A stretch of DNA of 64,000 nucleotides, taken from positions 33,005,512 through 33,069,511 of the forward strand of contig OZ020306.1 in NCBI GenBank assembly GCA_963971305.1, written 5' to 3'. Origin of the DNA: Arcuatula senhousia. Its lineage: Eukaryota; Mollusca; Bivalvia; Mytilida; Mytilidae. Every line of letters starts with the position of its first letter. The first letter of the stretch is position 1. The notes below the pieces were generated by a model. It ran no database searches. It saw only the letters and a program-made list of their open reading frames with translations, and had not been told where the DNA came from. The translations under genes were made by a program, and so were the position numbers. Below are positions 12,407-26,268 of the stretch, piece after piece.

Positions 12407-15400
12407 AAACTAAATACCTTATTAACATACAGTGTTCACTTTTGTTCCCAAATGCTTATTTTCAGTTTAGAATAAGATGAAATTGACTGTTGATTTTTGA
12501 CTGCAGTGCAGATTTAATTCATTAAAAAAAAAGTTAAAAATGTCATTACTCAAGTAAACAAGTAAAGGTCTGATAACAATTATTTTGTGAGATTAATAAT
12601 AATATAAAAAAAAAAACATAAGAGATAGTGTGTTCATATTTTTTTCTTTTTTTTTCTTAGACCTTGTTGATGCTTATGGATGGCAAAGATGAAGTTTGTT
12701 TGATGGTAACAAAATGTCATGGATTGTAGAATAGGCAAGAACAAATCATTGTAAAGAAATACATATCTGAATAAAGTTAATCCAATCATGTAGACATTAA
12801 AAGAAATAAATCATAATAAGCCATAAAATACTGTCACACATCATATGATATGGACTTATACAGTAAGAAAAGACCACTAAAGAAGATCTTTTTTCTAATG
12901 CCGTTTTCAAAACAAGTCAAAATCTTACATTTATAGAAAGGTTTTCATTGAATAATGAAAACTTGTGAGGTCACAGCACGTGTCAGATATACTCAATGAG
13001 GAAGCGAAGGTGGTCATTTCATATATCATCCGAGGTATTAAATTCATAAAAATCTGCATAATATATGTAAGACCCGCTTCTGTCACCAGCTGATTTTATA
13101 TTGTATAAAAATATGATGATGGATTTTGAGATCAGCATTAAAATGTGTTAAAAGTAGTAAATTAAACTTCCGATTAGGTGACAAAGTTATGAGACTCAAA
13201 TAAAATTTAATATGAGATTCATGACAAAATTTTGATTGAAATCTCTTCAAGTTTAAGTCTTTTCAATGGTTAACTGTCCTTAGGTTTTCATTACATTTGT
13301 ACTCTTTCATTAAATTTTAAATCCAATCACTTTTAACATTTGTATCCCTCAAACAATTGTATCAATTTATCAAAATTGCAATAAAATGCACGAAAAACCT
13401 CATGCGTCTGAATATAATAGAGTTGCTAATATCATTGAATCAGTAAATATAACTTTTTAATCTTCTGTATTGTGTCAGTATATCGTTTGATCTCTACCTT
13501 ATAAAATGCAACAAATATCGGTATTTGAGACCTGACAAGTTCATCAAAGTCTCGAGCACTTGAGAACATAATAGCTCCTGTCGATCTAAAAATTGTCAAC
13601 TGCACAATGCTATAAAGTAATGTTTACCATGGGTTGTGCCCCTTTAAAAATATGATCCACAAGGGGAGTCTTAAAGTTTCCATTTTTGTATGTTTTATGG
13701 TGTCTGTATACTAAAAGTGCTTTTTAATGGTTTTATTATATTATATTTTGATCAATTTTTAGAGCAAATGTCTTAGATTCAAATTACTTGTCATTCCTGA
13801 GGCATTTTTCTGAAGCAAAAAAATGATATCAAATTTTCCTTTAAAAATATTCAGTTTAGTCAATTAAGTGCAGAAAATAGAATTAAGAGAACATTGATTT
13901 AAAGTTTTTATCTACTATGCAGTTAATATATGAAGCTTAAAAAAGTGTATTTTCAATGGTCCAAAAGGTATGTTTTCTGCATTTTAACGAATCAGTACCA
14001 ATATAATCCAAGCAGACAAACCATGAAATACCGTATGGCTGGAATTTTTTGCGAGGCTCTAATTTATCGCTATATTTGCGATCATTACCCTATCGTGAAA
14101 TTTAGAACCCACGTAAAAAAGAATCAACATGTTTTGAATTGAGAAATTTATTAAAATCGTGAAAATAAATGTCCTCTTAAATAACAACTTCGTCATTTGG
14201 TAGGAAATCGCGAAATTTCAACACCACGAAAAATAACCCGCTATACGGTAGATCTTATCAGAATAAGGGCTTAATACTACTCGAAGCATCATTGGATCAA
14301 ATAGTACTACACATAATGTACTTTATAGTAAACAGTTAGCATTTGTATTTTCCTAGGCCTAATGTTTATACTATACAGTCTGTTACTTCAGATATCTTTA
14401 TCTGTTTATTCTGTAGTAAATCTACAACTGCATCCAACTTGCAATAAGTGACAAGCAAAAAAATTCAATGACGAGTTACATTCAGGAGTCAGGTGAACTT
14501 TTAAGGATAAAAGACATTTTTATAAACAGATTGTGCAAGCTCGTCAAATTTCAAAGAGTCAGATTATCTGAATTTAAATCTTCATCTTGAGTACCAGGTA
14601 TAAGAGATTACCAAAATTAGCACCTAATAGACAAAATGTGGAACTTAACAAAGTAAACGATGCTTTAATTAGTGTGTCTGACTCATATTTGAATTTCAAT
14701 GAGCAAACAAATAAGTTTTCTTTCAATTTTTTTTTTAATCTGAAACCTTTAAATGATAATATGGTAATGAACTAATGCATGTCTACTGTTGTTTATATTT
14801 TCAAAACAAGACACCTTTTATGTCCATTCCAAAAATTAATAAGAATCTAATGAGTTATTTGTATGCAGTCACAAATAGGTTTCAGTAGATCTAAGTACAT
14901 AATGTACTATTACATGTACTATTGATACTCAAATATGAGGAAAGCCCTTTAAGTCCTTGTATTTTTTTTAGATCTCCAGAGCTCATACCTAAATATATTA
15001 TTGGAAGCTTATTCTTCAAGCAAACATTTCTGCCCCCCCCCTTCCTCCATTTACTCCAGATATAGTAAACACTTCCAATTAAGGTCAATAGACTGGGTAT
15101 TTATTATAAGCTCTTATGCTTGAAACAATTATCATTCTGAAATACAAAAAAATCTTCTTTGATCGCTCTGGGTATTTGCATAGAAGTACATTTATACTGG
15201 GTAATTAAAAATTGATACAACATAGGATTAATTTATTTGACAATGTCAACAGTCCCTTATTAAAGCTAAAATTGATACAAAGACTTATTCAACAAGAGGA
15301 CAACAACCCTAAGAAATAAAACTATGACAGTAGACTTACATGATGTATTGATGTAGACCTGCCAATTAAAGAGACCATTGTCGATGGTGGTACATTGAGA

Positions 15401-15607
15401 AACGATAGAGATACGTTACCCCTCAATATGATAAGGCGTCTTACTCCATAAATTTGTAACTAAAAACTTAACATTTTGATACAATGTGAAAAATAAGGTT
15501 CACTTATATTTAAAGGGCTAGATTTTATAAGGAAACCAATCCATAATTTTTTTCATAATATTTTTTAATTTCAAATGAATGCATGCAACATGCAAAAAAA
15601 CAAAACA
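12407..15607. other. AT-rich DNA apart from the 14031-14248 MITE
   Basis: No coding similarity seen on either strand. A poly(C) run occurs near 15035. Confidence 0.45.
14031..14248. mobile_element. 218-bp MITE flanked by TA
   Basis: CCGTATGGCTGGAATTTTT on the left is inverted on the right as AAAAATAACCCGCTATACGG (three mismatches, one offset). TA lies outside both ends (14029-14030 and 14249-14250). The interior has CGCGAAATTTC-type segments and no gene. TA target sites are typical of Tc1/mariner-type MITEs. Confidence 0.65.
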
Positions 15608-16739
15608 ACAAGAGGCTCCCAGGAGCCTGAATCGCTCACCTGGTCTTAATGTCAACCCTTTGAAGACTTTTGTATAACTAAATGAGCTGAATGTTTAAGC
15701 AATAAAAAGCTTTTCTCTATCTGCAATAGTTTTCATTCCAAAGCAAAAAAACACTATTTTTCACCTTTAAAGGGCCATAACCCCTTAAAGGGGTCATCTG
15801 ACAACTTCGACCCTAAAAAGACTTTTGTAGAGCTAAACATTTAAGCAAGCAACAACTTTTCTCTATCTGCAAAAGTTTTCTTTCTTTAGGCCAAAAACAC
15901 TATTTTTTGCCTTTAAGGGGCCGTAACCACTATAAGGGGTCATCTGGCAACTTTGACCCTATGGAAACTTTTGTAGAGCTAAATGAGCTGAACATTTAAG
16001 CAAGCAACAACTTTTCTCTATCTGCAATAGTTTTCATTCCATAGGCCAAAAGCACTATTTTTTGCCTTTAAGGGGCTGTAACCCCTATAGGGGGTCATCT
16101 GACAACTTTGACCATAGGAGACTTTTGTAGAGCTAAATGAGCTGAACATTTAAGCAAGCAACAGCTTTTCTCTATCTGCAATAGTTTTCATTCTATAGGC
16201 AAAAAACTCTATTTTTTGCCTTTAAGGGGCCATAACCCCTATAAGGGGTCATCTGACAACTTTGACCTTATGGAGACTTTTGTAGAGCTAAATGAGCTGA
16301 ACATTTAAGCAAGCAACAGTTTTCATTTCATAGGCCAAAAACATGAAAAAATGCCATTTTTCACCTTTAATGGGCCGTAACTCCCATAAGGGGTCATCTG
16401 ACAACTTCGACTCAATGGAGACTATTGTAGAGCTTTTGATGCTGAAGCAGCAGCGTGGCATCAGATTTCATCTATCTCTTATACTTTTTGATTTACAATC
16501 CAAAAACAGTAGTCTGACCCCCATGGTCTATTTTTAGCAACGGCGGCCATGTTTTTCGACGAATCAAAAATCCCCACATCAGTTCTGTGGGGGATACCCT
16601 AAAGTAGCACCAGACCAAATTTGGTTTGAATCTGTGCAGCCGTTTCAGAGGAGAAGAAGTTTGAAGAAAAGTTAACGACGACGACGACGGACGCCAAGAG
16701 ATGGCAATACCTCACATGGCCTTTGGCCAGGTGAGCTAA
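15608..16739 (+). mobile_element. Family A element (copy A2)
   Basis: Starts ACAAGAGGCTCCCAGGAGCC with GCTCACCTGG, and ends with hairpin CTCACATGGCC/GGCCAGGTGAGCTAA. The interior has units of about 150 bp around GGGGTCATCTGACAACTT (about 15791, 15936, 16092, 16245, 16391), then a CGACGACGACGG stretch at 16676-16690. Both ends are present. Confidence 0.8.
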
Positions 16740-18681
16740 AAATAGCTTTTTAAAATGTCCTTTTATAAATATTTGTGTACTCAAGAACCATAAAGTGTGA
16801 AAAAACCTCTGCAGCCTATACAAAATGAAATCTACAAAAAAATTCAATAAAATTTAGAAACACAACAGAACATGTCTAAATTGAACCCTCATTTAAACAA
16901 AATCTTTTCTAAATTAAAACATTTACTTTTACAGATGTTTTTTTTTTAAATCTGTATATGTTTTGAACCAATAGACACTATAAACACCTGACTATTCAGT
17001 ACAATTGTTTTAGTCTCAAAGAGGGATCAGTATAGACAGGTTTCACTGCATCTTAAAATGAAGACTCGAATACCCCCAAAATATACTACTACCAATTACA
17101 TTTAGCTAAGATCATGATTTGCTTTAATGAAGGTGGGTCTTGTATCTTGTAGTTAATAACAGAAGGTTAAAGTTTTTACTACTAAATGATCTGCTTATAG
17201 CAAAATTACAGATTAAAAGTATATTGTTTTAGGTGGCATTACACATTTGTCAGCCTTTAGCAGAGATCTTTAACCCCAATTGTCTTATATCTTATTTGCC
17301 TTTTAAGCTACCGGAGAAAAATGCAAAGATGAACATTTCAATTAGTATTCAACTAGAAAAATGACAATGACAACTGAGCCCAAATGGTGAAGAAATCTCA
17401 TTTTTCCAAAAATATTTGAAAGATTTTACAAAAGATTTTTTACAATTTCCTCAAATGGTATTTATTCAATGTATATAATTTCAAATCTGTACACCTTATA
17501 GTTTTGGAGTTTTAGTGTTTACATAAAAAATGTTGATGGATCATGGACATACCTACAGACACATAGAAAAAGTGGAAACTAAAGGGCTTTTGTTTTTCAA
17601 CTCTCCCTATTAATGGATAAAAATCCTTAGTTTGTTGGGGAATAAAATAGATTCGAAGCTTAACTAAGTAAGCAGTTTGAAATAAGAGTAGAAAGATAAA
17701 CTTGCCAAACTTAAGTGCATTTTCACACTCATAAGGGAGAAAAAAAAACCTTTTCACTGCTATGATAAGAGACCTTAACTTAAGAGCTTTAGATATCAAA
17801 ACATTTACTTCAAAAAGAAGAAAACTGGGAGAATAAATTATCCAACATTTAATTATGTGTATTCCTATAAACTTGCAATTATCTTGTGAGTAAAATTACC
17901 AAATGGATTAGATTTAAATTCATGATAAAACGCAGAGAGCCTCAGTCTGAATAGGGGACTTTTAATATAATCAGTAGATCTCACTCCTTCCTTTTTCATT
18001 CATGAAAATCCTACAATGATACTTCTGTCAATTATAAATGAAAACTCTCTTTGAAGATAGATATTATATTTTACTGAATACGCAATAAGATTTCAAAGCC
18101 GTCTTAAAAAACTCATATAATATTAAAAAACAAATCTTCAAAATCAATTGTTCGGAAAACACCGTTTGCATTTCCAATCTTGTTTTGATCCATGATGCAT
18201 TGCATGCTGGGCCTTTCATGTCGATTGGCCTTCCCTAAACTGAAAGGGTTAATGTGGTTTATTCCATGTCGCTCCGACAATAATATAACTCTTAATAAAA
18301 ATGCACCACTGCAATATATTGGATTACAGACGGTTTTGAAAATTATGATTATCATTGTCAAGTTGAAAAAAAACTTTGACAAATTGGTAGATTTTGTTTC
18401 AGCAACTATAATGACTTATTTCTTCATTTTTTTTTTAACATATATTTAGTTTCTTGTAAAACTAAAGAAAAAAATTACATTATGTAATCAGGTGCACCTA
18501 AATACAAATGTCTTCTTTGTTGTCTTTTTCCTCTATTATGACATAACTTTAAAACCATGAGATCTAATGTTTTTATATATTTATTTTTTTTGTTTATATT
18601 CAGACACAATTGAAACAGGAGTACATGCAAACTCCACAAAATTGTCTCCTTGAAGTCATAAGTTTTTAAGTAACTATACCA
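16740..18681. other. AT-rich DNA, nothing recognised
   Basis: Short overlapping ORFs on both strands around 18113-18449 have no recognisable motif. Confidence 0.45.
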
Positions 18682-19283
18682 ACAAGTAATACTGTGAGCG
18701 AGCTCACAAAAGGATACCCACTGCTTCGTATTGGACTCTGTACTATAAAAAAATGTCAAGTCCAGTTATCTCCCCTCAATGATTACTGAGAGCAATACAA
18801 ATTCTTCATGCACATCTACAGATAATGTACTTCCTAGGAGGAGTTGCACTTGCGGGGTCTACCATTGAATAATGTATTTAAAAAGTCTAAGTCCAATTAT
18901 TTCCCTTGAATGATGATTGATTGCGATAAAAATTCTTTATGCACATCTACATTAGATATACCTCCTTCATGTAAAGTTTCAGCAAAGTCCTTCAAGCAGT
19001 TTAGGAGTAGTTGAACTTACGAGGTCTCCCATTCAATAATGTATTTAAAAAGTCTAAGTCTAATTATTTCCCCTGAATGATGTCTGATTGCGATGAAAAT
19101 TCTTCATGCACATCTACAAATGATGCTCTTCCTTCATTGTAAAGTTTCAGCAAAATTCTTTCAGCAGTTTATGAGGAGAAGCGCTTACGAGTTATGTGGA
19201 CAAACAGACGGACAGACAGGGTGTTTCCTATATACCTCCCCAAACTTTGTGCCCCAAACTTTGTTTGCGGGGGGTATATAAAT
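18682..19283 (+). mobile_element. Family D element (copy D1)
   Basis: Starts ACAAGTAATACTGTGAGCGA (hairpin GAGC/GCTC) followed by GATACCC. About 2.7 units of roughly 168 bp follow (CTAAGTCCAATTATTTCCC at about 18885, variant at 19056), then GACGGACAGACAGGG. The terminal hairpin is TATATACCTCCCC/GGGGGGTATATA followed by AATA. Confidence 0.7.
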
Positions 19284-19388
19284 ACAATTGACCAAATAGG
19301 GTACCAATAAAATGATAAATATGGTTATAATCAATCACAAGCATCAGTATTTGAATACAATCTGTAAGTCTGCATAAAGAAGAAAATA

Positions 19389-19575
19389 ATAGGGCATCTA
19401 ATGGGACAAAATACCCCATCTTTTGTCCAAAAAACAAAGTCTCTTAGTGAACATTTTTCCTGGAAATCGAACTTGACCGTCATTTTTTTATTGGCTCAAT
19501 CAGCTGTGCAAAATTTTATTCTATCCATTGGATCATTTTCAACTAGCCATCCAGGGATAGATCATAAAACAATAA
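19389..19575 (+). mobile_element. Fragment of family X
   Basis: TAGGGCATCTAATGGGACAA with TACCCCATC, then ATCGAACTTGACCGTCATTT and CAGCTGTGCAAAATTT match the 5' end and one core unit of the element at 2445-3387. The 3' half is missing. Confidence 0.55.
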
Positions 19576-19854
19576 ATGTAAAGGAGAGCATCACTTATAT
19601 ACAGGTCTTATCAATTTGTGCGGTAGGGAATAAAACACAATGCACTAAATCCTAAAGCCCTTTTATAGATCCCAATAATAACCAAACTACTAGTTGGAAA
19701 GAAAGGGTGATTGTAAAGGCATACAGATACCTAGAACTTCAAACACCAAGCTGAAGACCAATTTGTATCTTAAACTGTCTTCATATGACCAATATATCAA
19801 TCTACTCTGCCATTAATTTTATGTACTGTTTCTGAGAAACATGTTTATATCTAG

Positions 19855-20035
19855 GTATCAACCAACAGATAGCCAGCATAAAGTAAAAGTTGGTGCCCAA
19901 AACAGGACAATAGGCAAAAAACAATCAGGTGGTTTAGGTGCAGCCAAATTCAGCAAACAAGGCAGACGAGACAAACATATACGGCTTCAATCTGCCGGTA
20001 GGAGAAAGTTTAAGTTGAGAAAGAAACTCAATTGA
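19855..20035 (+). CDS. Possible terminal exon of an unrecognised basic protein
   Basis: An acceptor-like TATATCTAG precedes an open stretch of 59 codons ending in TGA. It starts YQPTDSQHKVKVGAQNRTIG, continues KKQSGGLGAAKFSKQGRRDK and ends RRKFKLRKKLN. The Lys/Arg-rich, Gly-containing tail with codon use unlike the flanking AT-rich DNA resembles the C-terminus of a nuclear or nucleolar protein, but I do not recognise the family. No upstream exon could be identified on the plus strand. It could also be a retropseudogene scrap. Confidence 0.35.
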
Positions 20036-20959
20036 AACATTAAAAGCTTTTTTTCTCAAACACTGCATTTCCGTGCATTTTATTGGAAATTGTAATTTCA
20101 TTCATTTATTTTACCACCACAAAGTACTGCTTCCTTTGACAAGTTGCCCTACAAAAATATAAAATAACCCCATCTATTCTCAAAGGCTTTCCTAACACAT
20201 AAAATATAATTTATTTGCACCCTGAACTGCTCAATGTATTCACAACTAATACAAGGTATATGTAAAATGAAATTTGTTCAAACATTACCTTTAGAAAGCC
20301 TTTGAAAGCAGACTACTTGAGACTGTAATTCAAAACATCTTTTAAAATACATAATTCATAAACTTTTCATTCATTTTTATTTCATTTTGAGCAAGACAGC
20401 TATTTAATATTCTAATGAATAAAGTAATAATTAAAGTACCAAAAGATATAACTATAAAGTTTTCTACTATTTTTACGATTTGTTAAATCTAGGTTGAGAT
20501 ATCTATCGCATTGAGAGACTGTTGATAAATCACTGTGCTACTTTTATATGCAGATTGTAAACAAAGTGACCACCAATGGAGACTCATGACCTATTTTAGA
20601 TCTTTGAGTTCTTTTAAGAACAGACAGAAAGCATTGATTCTAAGATATAAGTGGAGACTAAAAATAAACCCCTTTCATGTGTTTCATGTATACTAAATCG
20701 TTAGTGCCTTTCTAAGCTTGTATCACCCATAGGAAACATTGCTTCTATAGAAGACTTAAATGGCCATTGTAGATCTTTGAATCTCTTTCAGGTTTCTTGT
20801 TCCTTTAGAAGTTTGAAGCCTAATGTCACAATCTGCCGACTTACAATCTATGAGTTCCATACTTATCTCAGCATGGGTGCTTATTGCTGGCTTTATATCA
20901 TAAGTATAAGAAAACTAAACTGTAGTAATCATGAACTAACAATCTATGAAGAGAAGTAT
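20036..20959. other. Non-coding stretch after the orphan exon
   Basis: AT-rich; would hold the 3' UTR of the putative exon at 19855-20035 if it is real. No clear AATAAA close to the stop. Confidence 0.4.
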
Positions 20960-21960
20960 AAGAATTGGTTGAGCATGTTTCAGGGTGTAATGTTAAGTAG
21001 CTTCCCTTAACAGTAAGGTATGTATTAGTTGAGTAATTGTTTCAGGGCGTAATGCTTAAATAATAACTCTCCTTCAGAGCCTTAACGCTTGAATGGACTA
21101 GCTTTAAAATCAGAGAACTTCAAACAGAATGATGCAAGTTTTGCTGGTCAACAAGAGAGTAGAAAGCTTAAATGAGTACTTTTCAGGGTGTAACTAGTAG
21201 CTCCCTGAGCATGTTGGTACTTTGGTGGTTTTATATCAGATGAGAACTTCAAACTTTCATAAACATTCCAGACAAGAAGTCTATCTGCCAGATCTCCAAA
21301 GAGTAGAAGCAAAAAATGAGTATTTCTAGGGTGTAACAAGTAGTTCCTTTCAGAGTTTCAGTTCTTGGTGGATTTGTATCATATGAGAAACTGACATAAC
21401 AAAAGACAAGAAGTCTGTCTGGACTCTTAAATAGTACACAATATAGAAAATAATGAGATGTGGAATTATTGTATGCGACACAGCCCACAATCAAGCGGCA
21501 ATTCAGAAAAACCACAATAAACAACCGCCAGCAGCCTTCAACGAGGCCAGTAGGGGCTGCTCGCAGTTCTGCAATTGGCCCAAGGTCTAAATAAAATAAA
21601 CAAGCTTGAGATGAGTATTTTTCAGGTCAAAAACTAAAAGCCCTCTATAATTGTGTCCGCTTTGGTGGCTTTGTATCCTATGAGACTTCAAATTGTAGTA
21701 AACATGAGACAAGGAGTCTGTCTGACCTAAGAGACAGTACAAAGTTTGAGATGGATATTTTTCAGGGTGCATATTTAGTAGCTCTATATAAGTGTTTTGG
21801 ATCTTTGTTTTTATATTGTGTGAGTACTAATATTGTAATATAAATTTAACAAGAATGGTACGTGTGCTGAAGCGGAGAGTTCCAGATATTCATACAGTTG
21901 ATGGTAGAAAAAGATTGAGATGATTTTTTTTCAGGGCATAACTGAGGAGTGTTGGTGATT
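20960..21960. repeat. Degenerate tandem repeat, period about 143 bp
   Basis: TTTCAGGGTGTAA followed by AGTAGCTCCC recurs with heavy divergence at about 20974, 21040, 21182, 21326, 21619, 21760 and 21929. Units also share CTTTGGTGG...TATCA...GAGA and ACAAGAAGTCTGTCTG. An unrelated stretch of about 110 bp (21470-21580) interrupts it. No hairpin ends found. Confidence 0.6.
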
Positions 21961-23853
21961 TGTGGCTTTATAAGTAAAATTCAATACTAGTAAGTAAGAG
22001 CAGCATTACAGATCCAAAGGTGTGTTTAGGGTTTGAAACCCTCCCCTTTTTGGGGATTTTTAATTTTGAAATATTCATGCAATTTTTTTCCCTGTACTCT
22101 TGGTCAAACCCAATCTCCTTTGAAAATATTTCTAAATCTGTCCCTCCTTTTGCCATACAAGCAATTGTAGAAGACTTACCTAAACAATATGTTAGAAACC
22201 CATAAAAGAAGTATGGTAGGTTTATAGGTGAGAACAGTAGCATTACTTAATTGACTCCATGATCAGAACTAAAACTGTAAATACCAAAATTGTGTTGATG
22301 CAGCATTGTACAAAGATTTAAAGATTTACAAGCAATTATTTTTGTGCCTTTGTAAAAGTAGTTTTTTAACAAAAATGTCAATAAATTTAAGAGATCAAAA
22401 TTGCATTTTGAAACCAGAATATCATATTTTCTACTATCCCTAAAACTATACCAGCATGTGAACGGATAATCATTTGCTCTCACCACTCCAAGGAAAACTT
22501 TTACTTAAATGTAGGACTATGTGACAAATTATAACTTATTGATACTCAATGTCCAGATAGCCAGAATACTAGAATAATAATGAAAAACCCAGGAAAAGCC
22601 CAAACTGTCACTTTAAAATTTTAAGTTTTTCCAAAAATATTCCACAAATCTACATAAATATTTAATTAATTAAATCTCTAAATACAACTACATCATTGAG
22701 TGAGGTTTTTGATCTGTTCCCTAAAGGTTTTTAAGCTTAAGCATTCACTAAAATTTGTGGACCGAAAAACAGAGGGGCAAACAATGTGAAAACAATATGG
22801 CTTCTGTATCTTGGATGCAGAGCCCTAAAGTCATCCGGAATTCTGATTTTGAGTCTTTTATTTTATTTTTTGCAAGAGTAGTTTCCCTTTGTGGGTCGGC
22901 CACATTGTGTGATCAACGTTGAGCTAAGGAAAACATCAATTTATCCCTATCCGTTTTTGGCGTAATTTCCCCTTCCCTATTCAAATAAACTGGTTTGGAG
23001 TAAAGTCTTGGATGTTAAAGAATGTTTTAGTAGTTTAAGACTGTGGTAGACAGATTTTAAAAAGTTTAAACAGGTTGACGAATTTAGTTCATTTCAACAG
23101 ATTTTCAACAGAGAGGCCGAACTGGAAGTCGTAAAAAGTCAATAAGTAAACGATGGCCGGCTTCACAAGTCCGGAAAATACTTTCTAAAAAGGACTATAC
23201 AGACAAACTTTCAAATATACATGCTGATTGTACAATTAAAGATTCCATTGCCATTTTATTATTCTATTCATCCTTCTCTTGAAGTTCAAGCAAATCATAT
23301 GTAAAAATTGGCATGAACCTTGATCTTTTGTGATCTTCAAACATCAAAGGTTAATATAAACTGGGTTTTAGTACAATTAAAACCCTACTTTTTAAGCCAA
23401 TACCCCCAAGGTTCATTAAGATGGTTATCATAGATTTACAAAACATCTGATGGTAAACTAATACAATCAAATGCTTTTTGGAAGGGATCAAATGGTTTAA
23501 AATTTATGTAGACCAAAAATGACCATGACTAATTAGGGCTTTTAACATTTTATATCAGGGAAACAAAATGATTTTAATGACTGTGCATAATACAATCCAA
23601 CAGATGTAAAATAGTATAGTGACAGTCCACTTTGTGAGGATAAAGTTAAAATAAAGGTGAAGCAAAATGTCCTGTTTAATGCCCATTATCAGTAGAATGT
23701 TTCTTCCTTTTTCTAAAAAAAAGTACTGCATTGTGTAAACATTTCAAAAATAACTGACTTGCAGTATCCCATATATCAGCAAAACACAAAATGATAACCT
23801 TGAGCGCAACAGACAATTGCATTGACTAATCAAAGTACCGTTGGTACCGTGTA
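21961..23853. other. AT-rich DNA, nothing recognised
   Basis: No motif-bearing ORF or repeat end was found. Confidence 0.45.
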
Positions 23854-24422
23854 CTTGGAAGTCACATTTTAATGAAGGCAAGCGATTTGTGTTGGTTTTT
23901 AACTTTTTGACAGAAGAAGGTAATTACTGAATTTAAGTATATCTTTATTTATGTATGGACCACGCTTTCTTACAACACTATGAAATCGATGTAACTACAT
24001 GTATTTTTCGGTAACTTTTATCTGAGAAAATCATTAGTTTAAGTATCTCAGCTTTTATATAAAGCATTAATGGTTTTAATTTCTATTATTTGTATATTCC
24101 CGCTAAAATATATTTCCCCATGGCACAGGTGACTAAAGTCACCAGATACACAAAATGTAGTTTTTAAAAGGTTATGAAAAATATAGAAAATACTATATCA
24201 TCATTTAAAACGAAATAAATAAACAAATCAAATAATAATAAGGGGTTATACTAAAATAGATAAGAAATCTTGTTGACCAAAAAAAAATAAAAACACACTT
24301 CTACCGGAGAGCGAATGCACAATAGAATAGGTTATAACACGGTCTCGGGAAAGTCTCGGGAGAAAACGCGGATGGATTTCTCCGAAATCATTACTTTACT
24401 TTGGAAGTCCTTGACTTCCAAG
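23854..24422. mobile_element. Candidate TA-flanked MITE, 569 bp
   Basis: CTTGGAAGTCA at the left edge is inverted as TGACTTCCAAG at the right edge, with TA just outside each. The right end carries an extra hairpin (TTTGGAAGTCCTTGACTTCC). Interior non-coding. The ends are short, so the call is tentative. Confidence 0.4.
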
Positions 24423-24512
24423 TAAAAACTATTTGTCCTGCAATACAAATGCCACAAAAAAACTTCTTAACTTATCAACAGCATCCATTTTAAGACTAAG
24501 TACCATGTATCA

Positions 24513-25109
24513 ACAAGAATATGTCCAAAAGACATAATACCCCATCTAGCAACATTTATTTATGGACTTTAACTTAACCATTCTTCTATAAGTGGTCATT
24601 CATGCAGAAAATATAGGTTAATGTCAGCATCCGAAGCATGCATTGTTCTAAGCATCACTAGGTGCACCTACCATACCAATATAGTTGATGTGGCACAAAA
24701 ATTGTCAGCAGTAAAAAGGAATGGACTTTAACCATTCTTCTATAAGTGGTCATTCATGTGGAAAATATAGGTCACAGCCAGCATCTGAAGCATACATTGT
24801 GCTTAGCATCACTAGGTGCACCTACCATAACAATATAGAAGATGTGGCACATGTCAGTAAGTGGGAATGGACTTTAACCATTTTTCTGTACATGATCATT
24901 CATGTGGAAAATATAGGTCACATCCAGCATCCGAAGCATGCAATGTGCTTATCATCACTAGATGTACCTACCATAACAATATGATTGATGTGGCATTTGT
25001 CAGTAAGTGGGAATTTTGAAATATGGGATTTGGGACAGACAGACGAACAGACGGACGAACGATCTGACCCGAACACTATATGTCCGTCTACTTTCGTAGA
25101 TGGGGCATA
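24513..25109 (+). mobile_element. Family C element
   Basis: Starts ACAAGAATATGTCCAAAAGA (hairpin ATGTC/GACAT) with motif CCCCATCTA (24540-24548). About three units of roughly 150 bp follow (ATGGACTTTAACCATT at about 24721 and 24867; an earlier variant near 24564). An ACAGACGGACGAACG block lies at about 25033-25060. The 3' hairpin is GTCTACTTTCGTAGA; the arm TAGATGGGG (25097-25105) is the exact reverse complement of the 5' motif, followed by CATAAAAA. Confidence 0.72.
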
Positions 25110-26186
25110 AAAATCTAAAAAGACCCAGACAGAAATCATCAGAGGAGAGACGGACAGACAGACAGCCACCAAACTAAATAGAAAGCAGAAACTTCATACA
25201 ACAGGCTATTTAAGCAAAATCCAATGCTGTGCGAGGTTGCAGTCTGAACAAATTTTTGTAATCTTCCTTATTTTAAAAGTAAAAGTGCTTTAACAGTACA
25301 GACTTACATTACAAATTTTCTATTACTCACTGCCAATAAAGTTTTAAAATGTTAAAAGTTTGAAAGTTCAATCTGTATCAATTTTAATTGACAAAAAATG
25401 AAAAAGAGGGTGTTGTCATCCAAAACAAAACAAAATGCAGAAGTTCAAACTGACATACATTAAGTTTAAGATAATAATAAAGTAGGTCTGAATCATCCTT
25501 TTTATGACTATAAAAACTGGCTTTTGTCAACAGTAAATATATGCATAGATGTGCCTAAGCAATATATCATAGGGCCCATATAAAGTCAAATAAAAATTTA
25601 AGTGCAATCTTGTGCATAAAAACATATGAGCAGTTAATACTTGACTCAGTGAATGCTTAATATACATATGCAAATGAATTGCAGCTTAATTGACGATTTG
25701 TCTTTTTATAGGTACGGTTGTAGTAAAAGGTTACCGTGGTAATCATTTTTAAATAATCTGTTTTGTACGACAGTCAGATTATACATTAGCCCTTTGTATT
25801 ATGTACATTAGTATTACAATAAGTGACATCTCATCCTAATAAAGCAGACTTAACACTTTTCTTTGTTCACGAAAGAAATGATGCACATCTAAAGAATATC
25901 TGAAATATATAAACTTTTATTTGATATGTGCATCCGAAGATATCTATAAAGTTACATTTTATGCAAACATAGATCTAGGTGCATGCAGACACAAATTTGA
26001 TATAGCTTAAATTGCAGTTTTTACTTATACATGTATTTGCAATTAGCCTTTGACAGAATACGTTAAATAGTCAATGATATGGCTTTGCATGAAAAATGCT
26101 GCTACACTAATTGAATGAAGCTTTAATGCTAAGATAAATGGTGCCTTCTCTTAAATAAATCCGCTTTGTAGATTTAATGAAACTGA

Positions 26187-26207
26187 CAGACAGACAGACA
26201 GACAAAC
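26187..26207. repeat. (CAGA)n microsatellite beside an inverted repeat
   Basis: Short GACA run; a second one (26340-26355) lies on the other side of the hairpin at 26269-26335. Confidence 0.8.
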
Positions 26208-26268
26208 ACTGAGAAATACATCATATAATTTACCCTGTTTGTCAGACAACTAATGGCCATATACAGAC

